DNA of 64,000 nucleotides from Megaustenia siamemsis. Lineage: Eukaryota; Mollusca; Gastropoda; Stylommatophora; Ariophantidae. The notes under the pieces were generated by a model. That model was not told the origin of the DNA. It ran no database searches and worked only from the letters and a program-made list of their open reading frames with translations. The stretch's first letter is position 1; each line of letters begins with the position of its first letter. Shown piece by piece: positions 25,401-37,400 of this stretch. A program made the position numbers and the translations under genes. The stretch covers positions 70,755,959 to 70,819,958 of the forward strand of contig JAVIAB010000073.1 of NCBI GenBank assembly GCA_032433765.1, in the 5' to 3' direction.

Positions 25401-28400
25401 AATTTTTAAATCGGAAGTTGAAAAAGTTATTCAGACAATGAAAAAAGGGAAAGTTGCAGGACCTGACAATATACAGATAGAGATGATAAAGGCACTAGAA
25501 AATTTTGGCATTGAAATGATCACAGACATATGCAACAACTTATATATCATAAAGGATATATACCAAATGAACTAAAAACATCAACTTTCATTTCATTTCC
25601 TAAAAAAATGTGCAGTTGAATGCAGTGACTTTAGAACAATAAGCCTAATGATCCATGTAACAAATATCTTGCTAAAAGTTTTACAAGGAAGAATTCAGAA
25701 TAAAATCAATATGGAAAGATTTCAATTTGGAGTTAGGAAAAACAGTGGGATAAAAAAAGCCATATTCTGCATGAGGACATTAATCGAAATGTACACAGAA
25801 GTAAAAAAAACCAATGGGGGTGAAGGTGTGCCTCACAGCAGCATAGCTGGAAGTTGTCAGCGACCCACAGCTAATGGCTTGTGCCAGGTTCTGTGAACCA
25901 GACCATCCAGACCCTGTTCCACTTCTCTGTGGTGCCTCTAGTAACAGACTAACCTGTCCAGTCTAGTCAAGCAAGTAGGGATCGAAGAGGGAAGACAACC
26001 CGGTACTAAAAAATGTCATGCTGAAGTCGGATTTGTTGGGTCAAAAGGCGAAAATATCACACATTACTGCAAACCACTTTAATGGGTACCAGATTTTTTT
26101 CTGGGAAAGTAAAGTGGCACGGGTATAATACTGACCACACTACCCCAAAAATCATGTGCCAAAGGTCTGTAAAATTTATGGTCTCTAACACCATATTCCC
26201 TATATGTCACTTGGCGTGACGGGGGTACTTTACTTTTTTACTGCAAACTACAACACAATGCAAACACGCCCACTTAATGTCCTTTTAAGAGTGAATAACG
26301 GAGAGGTATACACCTTTAGTCATCTGGCGAATGCTAGCAAGCAACAAACCAAAATATGCCTGCTTTATAGACTACACCAGAGCTTTTGATAAAATACCAA
26401 AAACAACTTAGAAACTGCCAAAAAAATATACATCTAGAATGACACAGACATATGACTAATATGTAATTTATACTGGGAACAAACATCAATAATAAAATAT
26501 AACTCTACACCCATTGATTTAAAAAGAGGAGTAAGACAGGGATGCATCCTAACACCAATCTTGTTCAATCTGTTCAAATCTTTAAAATATCCAGAGATGC
26601 CAGGCCTAAATATTAATGGAAAGATAATCAATAACCTAAGATTAGCTGATGATACTGCATTACTACAAGAAAATCCTAAAGACCTACACAACAGGGTGGT
26701 CTAGAAGCAAGACATTGGTCTCTGGATAAGAAGGTTCTGGTTTAGATTCCCATCACAGGTGGTGGAAAATAAAAATAAAGAAAATGGAATCCTTTGCTTC
26801 ACCCTCTCCCTGTCTTTGGGTAGTAAGATCCAATGTCTAGACTTCTGTGGGTAGTAAGATCCAATGTCTAGACTTCTGTGGGTAGTAAGATCCGATGTCT
26901 AGACTTCTGTGGGTAGTAAGATCCAATGTCTAGACTTCTGTGGGTAGTAAGATCCAATGTCTAGACTTCTGTGGGTAGTAAGATCCAATGTCTAGACTTC
27001 TGTGGGTAGTAAGATCCAATGTTTAGACTTCTGTGGGTAGTAAGATCCAATGTCTAGACTTCTGTGGGTAGTAAGATCCAATGTCTAGACTTCTGTGGGT
27101 AGTAAGATCCAATGTCTAGACTTCTCGAAAAATTGCAAAAGGAGGTCCCATGTGCATTCTGCACACTTTAAAGAACCTTGGCAATTGGAAATCAAAGAGA
27201 GTAAGTCAAAAAATGATCAAAGAGAGTAAGTCAAAAAATGATCAAAGAGAGTAAGTCAAAAAATGATCAAAGAGAGTAAGTCAAAAAATTACTTCTGCCT
27301 AAGCAAAATTGATATGGTAAAAACAATAAAACTGCCCAAAACATTCAAACACTCAATGATAAAAATATGGGAGTACCTCTGAAGTTGGAGAATATCTGCT
27401 GGCTTGGTAGGGGACTCCTGAGCATGTGACTTTTGGTGTGAAAAATAGGATAAAGTTATATTCATGCAAATCTTCACTAGAGATAAAAAGCTAGTGAATG
27501 AAAACAACATTTGTGTTTTGTATGTTGTCATTTTTATATTCTAAACTTACTCAACATAACAATCACTTCCTTTGAAATCTATGTTGTGAAAGTATCTGAA
27601 ATTTTGATAGAGCATGTGTGTCTAATGTGAAGAGGGAGTTTAATAATATGTGTTTATTTTAATATTTCTTTCTCTCTTACATGTTTAAAACTGTCATTAC
27701 AACATTGACTGGTGAAGACAGAGATAATCATATAAGTGTCAATATAATCAAAGTAGCTTTATTTTAGTTTCATTATAATTAGTTAACATTAACACATTCT
27801 CAGTATGTCAGTGTAATCAATCTTTGTCTTTGAGCTAAGACAAAATAATGGGGCAACCGTCACGACCTGGAAAGAACTGTCAACTTCATCATTGAAATAG
27901 GATTGCAATTCTAACCTTATGAACCAAGGATCAGATGGAAGGTCTCTTCTACCAGGACAAGGTGGGCACAACAGGTGGAACTAACAGTTACCACCAGGAG
28001 AAGGAAAGGCTATGGGAGAACACCCAGACAGAAGTACTGACCATGCAACCAACTCATTGTATGGCTTGATGTTGTTCTTACCCCTCCGTCATGAAACAGT
28101 CTTGATGTTGTTCTTACCCCTACATCATGAAACAGTCTTCATATTGTTCTTACCCTACATCATGAAACAGTCTTGATATTGTTCTTACCCCTACATCATG
28201 AAACAGTCTTGTTGTTGTTCTTACCCCTACATCATGAAACAGTCTTGATATTGTTCTTACCCCTACATCATGAAACAGTCTTGATGTTGTTCTTACCTCT
28301 ACATCATGAAACAGTCTTGATATTGTTCTTACCCCTACATCATGAAACAGACTTGATATTGTTCTTACCTCTACATCATGAAACAGTCTTGATATTGTTC

Positions 28401-31400
28401 TTACCTCTACATCATGAAACAGTCTTGATGTTGTTCTTACCCATACATCATGAAACAGTCTTGATGTTGTTCTTACCCCTACATCATGAAACAGTCTTGA
28501 TGTTGTTCTTACCCCTACATCATGAAACAGGACAAAGAGTCGCACGATCACAAAACTTGAATGCTGAAGAAGAAGAATCTTTTGTCTTCTTGTAAATCAC
28601 GCAGCCAGTAAATCATTGCATGCCTTTGTATATTTTTTTCATTAATTTTTCTTTCTTTCCTTTCTTTAAACTGTATTTAATTATTTTGTTACATTCATAC
28701 AGTGACTATGACATGCATGGGCATGAAAGCGTACAGGTCAACCCAATATACACCCATATCAACAAAACAGCATACCTTGTAGGAGTCGACCCTGTAAGCA
28801 TGCTTAATCTTTAACACAATTCTTTATCATTAACGTACATATATGTATTTAAGATAAAGTTTATATGTAAGCGTGAGTAACAATTTGTATAGTTTAAAAT
28901 TTGAGACCCATTTTCCAGTTATAGATTGGGGCTTATTTTTTTTTAATCTGTCATGTTCTTTGTTAGGAAGATTGTAAACATATGATGTGTGAATGTTGGC
29001 ATTGCTTGTCTAAGTTGGCAGGTTGTATCTAGTAAGTTGTCAGATTGTATCATAAGTTGTCAGGATTTGTTATAATAATAATTTGACAGATTGTGTCACA
29101 TAAGTTGGCAGGCTGTGCTAAGCTGGCATGGTTCATCAATTAAATTGACAAGTTGTCTAATAAATTGTCATGACTTGTTAAATAGGTTGTCATGATTTGT
29201 TAACTAATATGGCAGATTGTGACATGAGTTGGCAGGCTGTGTTAAGTTAACAGGTTATCTAATAAGTTGTCATGATTTGTTAAATAAGTTGTCAGATTGT
29301 ATTGAATAAGTTGTCAGGTTGTGTCTTATAAGCAGACTAATTACCTCTATTATTCATCTTTTTCCTCCTTTTTTTCATCTTCCTGATCATGGAACAGGGC
29401 AAATAATCAAGTTCATTGAATCACAAGATTTGAAGAAGACGGCTCTAAACAGATACGCCATATAGACTTCCTGCCATAGCAGATTGGAGTACTGCTTTTT
29501 CAAAACCCTAAGGACAGAAACCTCTGATGAATGTTAGTGTGGCACAGGAAAAGTTCTGAAAACCTGCTACTATCATGTCTAACATATGCCGAACAGAGGA
29601 GGCTCTTGTGGTCATCACCAGTGTTATACCATGACAAGCTGTATGGAAATATCACTAGCCTTGAGCTGGTGAACACTTTCTTTGAACTTATAAAGTCTAA
29701 AAATGTATGCAGAAGAAGATAATAAACAAAATAATATAGAGGGAAACCTCAAGGCAAGAGATAGACACAAATATTTTACGGCACTTTGAAAAATCTACAA
29801 ACAGAAAACACATAGAACATTAGTCAACCCAAACCAGAATTAGAATTTCTGTATAATTTATAAGAATTAAGCAACACGGGTCTAATACTTTGTAAAACAA
29901 CTGCTATTTCTTTGAAAATCACAGTAACATTGCATTGATTTTTTGTTGCTTCTTTTTCAAGATTTGGCAGGCAGCCAAAAACAAGATATTGTTCTTGAAC
30001 TCTCTCAAGATGAAGATGGCCATCATCCTTGGTGTGATTCACATGTTGTTTGGTGTTTGTCTCAGCGTCTTCAATCACATGTAAGTAACACAACAAGCTC
30101 TTTCAGTATATGAGGCATATCAATGACAAAGAACATTGTTGTGGGTAATATTGATTAAATTTCAGTATATTTATATATATTATATTTATATTCCCATGTG
30201 TTACCGGGGCCTCATTATGAGGGAGGTAAAGAATAGTGACACTGTGACCTTCCAGGCTTGTCGTAAGAGGCAACTAAGGAGATTGATCGATGGCTTGACA
30301 AGCTGTCATTCTAAAAAGTATTGTTATGGAAATAGCGCCATAGATTTTTAAAAGCAGTGATCTTTGCTATATGTGCCATTGTGGCACACAAGGTTTCTGT
30401 TTTTGAGATTGTGGTTCTGCTCTATGTGCCGTCTTCGGCTCGAAAGGACAATAGATAGATAAGATAGATATTTACATAGTAATTATTTACGATGAATGAT
30501 GATATCGTATGACAGGGAACAGTTGTTCACTTTCTGTGCGGTTTTGCCTTGTCTCTTGGCATGTGCTGAGACTGCTATGATAGCAACTACAGCTACCTTT
30601 CTTTGTTTGGGAGATGAGATAGTAATTTGGATGATTCCACTGGCACTGGCAATTGAGCAATTATGGATTTTAATTCGTTTGCAGTGATACCGGCGTCTTC
30701 CATAACTAAAGTACATCTGTAGTCTTATTTATCTGCAGAACATGAACTCTAAATGTGGAAATAAAGGTTCCCCCCAGGCCTTGTTAAGTGTATGGAGAAT
30801 ATGGTTTTAGTAACCATATTTTTCTATGACCACAGCACATTTTTGGGTGATGTGGTCGGTATCATGCCAGGCCACTTTTACTTCACAGAAAAAGTTTTGG
30901 TGTAATGTCCTAGTTTAGCATCTTTCTGTTAAGTGAATGATCTCCACTGATTGACCACATGTATTGGAATGGATCAACTGCTTCTAGTTTTTGTGCATTT
31001 AATTATATTTTTTTCAACAAGGTTTAAGGTATTCCTAAACCAGGGTTTTTCTAATGACAGATTAGAGAATGGCCAAATATAGTGCAAGGACACATTACTC
31101 TGAGCAGAAATACACTAAACTAGGTCATTATCATCTCTGGTGCCCATTTTTAGAGGCTGGTTGAATCCTGGAGCCTTGTCAGTCCTAAAAAAACTTCCAC
31201 GATTTCTTTGGATCGAATCCAGACCCTTCTGATCAGGAAACGAGGAGACTAACCAACCACCGAGGTTGCCAAATGCAGAAATAGGAAGGAAATTATAAAC
31301 TATGAAAATTAATTTATACTGTAAAATCCTGGACATCTCATGCAGTGACATCACCACTGATTGAATTAGGTAGTTCATAACATCATCATCCTAACAATAT

Positions 31401-34400
31401 AAGTCAATATAAGAGATTCTTACATCCAACAAGGAGTTACACTAGTGTTTATGTTGCCTACTTCCATTTAATGGTGAACATTTATGAGGAGGAATCAACG
31501 GATGAACACTAAAGATTTGATATTGAGAATAGAGCATGATAAATTGACCATTTATTGTGGGAATCAACTAAGTGAAGTGTGTATGGCTGTCAGTCCATTG
31601 GTTTGCATTGAGTATATTCTAATATCCAATCAATTAAACAAACAAAGTGATTATTGGTTATTGTTACATTTATTTAACACCTTACATACAAGGATATTGG
31701 TTTTGAATAAGTAATTGGAAGACAGGATTGAAACCTTTCAAATGTTGATTAGATGACTATGCCTTGTGAAGAGATAAGTAAACAAATAAAACAGCATGTA
31801 AACATTTAAAATAAAACAAAAAATCAATGCAAAAGACCATTTTGAATACCATGCTAGAGTAGTTGAAGTCAAATGGGCAAGAAAATGGCAGCAGCATCTT
31901 TTGTCTTCTGCATTCTTTGATGGTCACTTCTCTTTCTTATGTCCCTTTCTTCTTCTTCATCTTCTGCTGATTTGTTTCCTTGCCTGCCTGTAAGTACTGA
32001 GGGGACACCCCTTTAATGGATGTTAATTAAGTGTAAGTTGCATTGACTCATAGTTTACAGTAGTTTTGTCTGTGCTTCTCAACCCAACTCATCTGACTTC
32101 ACTGAATTTTGAGCACCAGGTTTGTTTTCATGCCTGATCAGACTAGTTAATCTCTTATGGAAGGGTAATATTTGGAGATCAGCTACCTTTGATGTAAAGT
32201 TACATCTCAAATCACGTAGCCAAATACTTGTGCTATTGAACCTGGTGTATAGCATTTAGTAGTAAACTTTTATCTCAACTTTTACACAGCCACTTCAAGG
32301 AGATTGTTGATATCTTTGTCAAGTTCATCCCAGAAATGCTCTTTTTGGGTTGTCTTTTTGGTTATCTGGTGTCTCTCATTTTCTACAAGTGGATCATGTT
32401 TGATGCAACTGTGTCATCCTGTGCTCCAGCTTTGCTGATTCGTAAGTACAGCCTATGTTTGCATACATAAACATTAATTAAAGAGTAGATTTTTGTTGAG
32501 TAGGTAATGTATTAGCAAGCAAAACTGTATATTTTTATTACACAAATATGAACAATTTTTTTGTTTATTATATAAATTATTGCTTGTTTATGTCTCCTGG
32601 TGAAGATACCTTGAGTTAAAATGTTAGTTTCTCCAGTTTTATCTGATCTTCATAGTAACATGCTATTTCATAATTTTCTGTAAAATTATCTGCATGTAAG
32701 AGGCCTTTGGTTAGCAGTTCAGAAGATTGATGACAAGATGGTTAGTATTCAGCATAGATTGTGTGGGTACTTAGTCTAACACGTCTGTGATACTGACAGT
32801 AATTGTCCCTGGCCACTTTATTTTTGCATTGGGAGTCAGAACAAGTCAGAATAACCCTAAGTGGAAGTTGTGCTTACAGGTTTTTCTGAAAGTTACCCTG
32901 AAGTTATGTTTTTATTTATAAAAATATAATAAATATTATAATAAAGGTATATTTATCAAGGTCAGGAAATTCCTGGCGTAATTGAATTTTATGTTTCAAT
33001 TTAAATAAAATGGTTCCCAATGTGGCATCATCTCCTGTTAAACTAACCACATACCATTATTTTTCTTATGTCATTGCCTATTATAGGTATCATAACCCTG
33101 TAGACCTAGATAGTGTTTTTTTTTTTAATTAGCAGCAAACATACCTGTTCTCTGACAATCCTCTAAAATAATAGTTCACTTAAAATTTAATATTTTTTTT
33201 TCATAATTGACATAGATGAGGTATTATTTGCACCTTCAAAAACTATCTAGCAATTATGTTTGAAATGTTAAAAATATTCTCTAAGCACCTGAGTTGTGCG
33301 CAGATCAATAAAATGATTCCCGTTTAATCAACTGTGCTTAAATTGTGCTGAACTTCAGTTATCATTCTATCAATGTTCTGAACTAACAATTGATGGATTT
33401 TTTAGTAAAAGTGCAGGATCAATAAATAAATATATAAGATAAAAAGAAAACCAGACATTTTTGTATATAGATGTTTGCTGAAGTTTGTCCTGAATCGTAG
33501 CAGCTGACTCATTAACAATGAAAGGAGTGCAAAATTGGTGCAAGCTGTATAGTGCCATGAATTGCAGTAACCCGTGACATTTGTACTTTAACCCCAACAC
33601 ACCTGACTTCAGCATTGCATTTTTTGTGGTTCAGATTTCTCTTTCTTCCATTGAACCCTGAATTTTGATGATTTAGTGAATCTCTGCTTTGTATTTATTG
33701 CCAGATAACCATATTTTTATTATTTGCCAGATATCTGTATTTTTATTATTTGCCAGATATCTGTATTTTTATTATTGCCAGATATCTGTATTTTTATATT
33801 TGCCAGATATCTGTATTTTTATTATTGCCAGATATCTGTATTTTTATTATTGCCAGATATCTGTATTTTTATTATTGCCAGATATCTGTATTGCCAGATA
33901 TCTGTATTTTTATTATTGCCAGATATCTGTATTTTTATTATTGCCAGATATCTGTATTTTTATTATTGCCAGATATCTGTATTTTTATTATTGCCAGATA
34001 TCTGTATTTTATTATTGCCAGATATCTGTATTTTTATTATTGCCAGATATCTGTATTTTTATTATTGCCAGATATCTGTATTTTTATTATTGCCAGATAT
34101 CTGTATTTTTATTATTGCCAGATATCTGTATTTTTATTATTGCCAGATATCTGTATTTTTATTATTGCCAGATATCTGTATTTTTATTATTGCCAGATAT
34201 CTGTATTTTTATTATTGCCAGATATCTGTATTTTTATTATTGCCAGATATCTGTTTTTATTATTGCCAGATATCTGTATTTTTATTATTGCCAGATATCT
34301 GTATTTTTATTATTGCCAGATATCTGTATTTTTATTATTGCCAGATATCTGTATTTTTATTATTGCCAGATATCTGTATTTTTATTATTGCCAGATATCT

Positions 34401-37400
34401 GTATTTTTATTATTGCCAGATATCTGTATTTTTATTATTGCCAGATATCTGTATTTTTATTATTTGCCAGATATCCATATTTTTATTATTGCCAGATATC
34501 TGTATTTTTATTATTGCCAGATATCTGTATTTTTATTATTGCCAGATATCTGTATTTTTATTATTGCCAGATATCTGTATTTTTATTATTGCCAGATATC
34601 TGTATTTTTATTATTGCCAGATATCTGTATTTTTATTATTTGCCAGATATCTGTATTTTTATTATTGCCAGATATCTGTATTTTTATATTTGCCAGATAT
34701 CTGTATATTATTATATTTGCCAGATGTCTGAATTTTTATTAATACCATCTGTAAATTAATTCATACATTTTGTAAAGAACTCTTTTATGTCTTTTTTTCT
34801 GTTGTATTTGTCAATATTTATTGGTGCTATTTTATAAATAATTTTTACGGTTTCCTCTCATACAGATTACATTAACATGTTTATGTTCAAGTATGAGAAA
34901 TCAGAAAAACCTTGTGACCCTAACAATGAAATTTATAATGGACAAGTGAGTCAACAATTTTTTTTAATTATTATTTTTAGCTGGGTTTTTTTAAAAATAA
35001 ACTGGGGCAGAACATTTTTAAAAATTAATTTGTAGACAGCTATTTTTTATTTTTATTTTTTAAATATATCTATGTAAATCTCCCGTGTGTTACCGGGGCC
35101 TCATTATGTGGGAAGGTAAAGAATAGTGACACTGTGACCTTCCAGGCATGTCGTAAGAGGCGACTAAGGAGGTTGATCGATGGCTTGACAAGCTGTCATT
35201 GTAAAAAATATCGTTATGGAAACAGAGCCATAGATTTCAGAAGCAGTGATCTCTGCAATATGTGTCATTTTGGCATGCAAGGTTTCTGCTTTTGAGATTG
35301 TAGTTCTGCCCTATGTGCCGTCTTCGGCTCAAAAGGACAATAGATAGATAGAAAGAGTGTTCTTATTGAAGGAAATGAAGGAAGATATTTCTGTGAAGAA
35401 CAGGTCACTATCTTCAGATATGTACATGACTACCTAATGCGTATTCATAATTGTCTTTGAATGTCAAACCCTTGTTCTTGAAGCAAAATTGTTTCCTTCA
35501 TTTCCATATGTTAGGAGCAGTCTTTACACAAAAATTGTTTCCTTCATTTCCATATGTTAGGAGTAATCTTTACACAAAAATGTTTCCTTCATTTCCATAT
35601 GTTAGGAGTAATCTTTACACAAAAATGTTTCCTTCATTTCCACATATTAGGAACAATCTTTACACAGACATGTTTCCTTCATTTCCATATGTTAGGAGCA
35701 GTCTTTACACAAAAATGTTTCCTTCATTTCCACATATTGGGAACAATCTTTACACAGAAATGTTTCCTTCATTTCCATATGTTAGGAGCAGTCTTTACAC
35801 AAAAATGTTTCCTTCATTTCCACATATTGGGAACAATCTTTACACAGAAATGTTTCCTCCATCTCCATATGTTAGGAACAATCTTTACACAGAAATCTTT
35901 CCTTCATTTCCATATGTTAGGAGCAGTCTTTACACAAAAATATTTCCTTCATTTCCACATATTGGGAACAATCTTTACACAGAAATGTTTCCTTCATCTC
36001 CATATGTTAGGAACAATCTTTACACAGAAATCTTTCCTTCATTTCCATATGTTAGGAGCAGTCTTTACACAAAAATATTTCCTTCATTTCCATATGTTAG
36101 GAGTAATCTTTACACAAAAATGTTTCCTTCATTTCCATATGTTAGGAGCAATCTTTACACAAAAATGTTTCCTTCATTTCCATATGTTAGGAGTAATCTT
36201 TACACAAAAATGTTTCCTTCATTTCCATATGTTAGGAGTAATCTTTACACAGAAATGTTTCCTTCATTTCCATATGTTAGGAACAATCTTTACACAGAAA
36301 TGTTTCCTTCATTTCCATATGTTAGGAGCAGTCTTTACACAAAAATGTTTCCTTTATTTCCATATGTTAGGAGCAGTCTTTACACAAAAATGTTTCCTTC
36401 ATTTCCACATATTAGGAGTAATCTTTACACAAAAATTGTTCCTTCATTTCCTTATGTTAGGAGTAATCTTTACACAGAAATGTTTTCTTCATTTCCACAT
36501 ATTAGGAACAATCTTTACACAGAAATGTTTTCTTTCTTTTCCACATATTGGGAACAATCTTTACACAGAAATGTTTTCTTTCTTTTCCACATATTGGGAA
36601 CAATCTTTACACAGAAATGTTTCTTTTATTGCCACATATTAGGAACAATCTTAATACAGAAATGTTTCCTTCATTTCCACATGTTAGGAAAAATCTTTAC
36701 ACTAAACTAAAACAGGTGTGTGTTTTCTTTGTTATGGCAACAGAAAGAAGATTCTAGCATTTCTGTCTATGATGTAAACAGCCATGGCTAGGCAATTTTT
36801 GTAATAGCTCTCATTTGTCTCATCAAGCTGGCTTCAATCTCAACTTCATTGAAATGTTGGCCTTCCATTGACTTCTTCATCTCTGAGAACTAGAGAAGTC
36901 ATGTGAAATGGTGGCTTTCTATTGATTTCTTCATCTCTGGGAACTAGAGAAGTCATGTGAAATGGTGGCCTTCCATTGACTTCTTCATCTCTGGGAACTA
37001 GAGAAGTCAAGTGAAAAGGTGGCCTTCTATTGATTTCTTTATCTCTGGGAACTAGAAGTCATGTGAAATGATGGCCTTCTATTGACTTCTTCATCTCTGG
37101 AAACTAGAGAAGTCATGTGAAATGGTGGCCTTCCATTGACTTCTTCATCTCTGGGAACTAGAGAAGTCAAGTGAAAAGGTGGCCTTCTAATGATTTCTTT
37201 ATCTCTGGGAACTAGAAGTCATGTGAAATAATGGCCTTCTATTGACTTGTTCATTTCAGGGAACTAGAAATCATGTGAATTGGTGGTCTTCCATTGACTT
37301 GTTCATCTCTAGAAACTAGAAGACATATGAAATGGTGGCCTTCCATTGACTTATTCATCTCTGGGAACTAGAGATCATGTGAAATGGTGGCCTTCCATTG

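Larger units (their letters stand above)
25230..26692 (+). mobile_element. LINE-E reverse transcriptase remnant, with nested repeat Y
   Basis: Plus strand. It encodes [19 protein letters not shown] (25436-25500), [20 protein letters not shown] and [20 protein letters not shown] (25630-25755), then after the insertion [16 protein letters not shown] (26353-26400), [16 protein letters not shown] (26527-26575) and [20 protein letters not shown] (26610-26670). All RT blocks are in order, including the L-A-D-D catalytic pair, but in different frames. It is cut at 26692 by a SINE. Confidence 0.88.
26693..27290 (+). mobile_element. SINE S2 with an internal tandem expansion
   Basis: tRNA-like head at 26693-26760 (GGTGGTCTAGAAGCAAGAC, B-box-like GGTTTAGATTCCC). 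The body is interrupted by ten copies of one of its own segments (26818-27125), followed by CATGTGCATTCTGCACACTT, TAAAGAACCTTGGCAATTGG and a 25-bp repeat. The 4890-5215 copy has the segment only once. Confidence 0.7.

Noticed and set aside
28066..28530. CRISPR-like array
   Set aside because: The units are directly tandem with no unique spacers, there are no cas genes, and the host DNA is eukaryotic. The same applies to the other arrays.
33689..34759. Open frames of 330-356 codons rich in Y, F, I, C
   Set aside because: They arise from the 25/26-bp minisatellite, which lacks stops in all three plus frames; the same repeat is read in three phases. No start context, domain or exon structure.
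35451..36710. 419-codon repetitive frame ([15 protein letters not shown] units)
   Set aside because: Product of the 45-bp intronic array; a second frame over the same bases is equally long.
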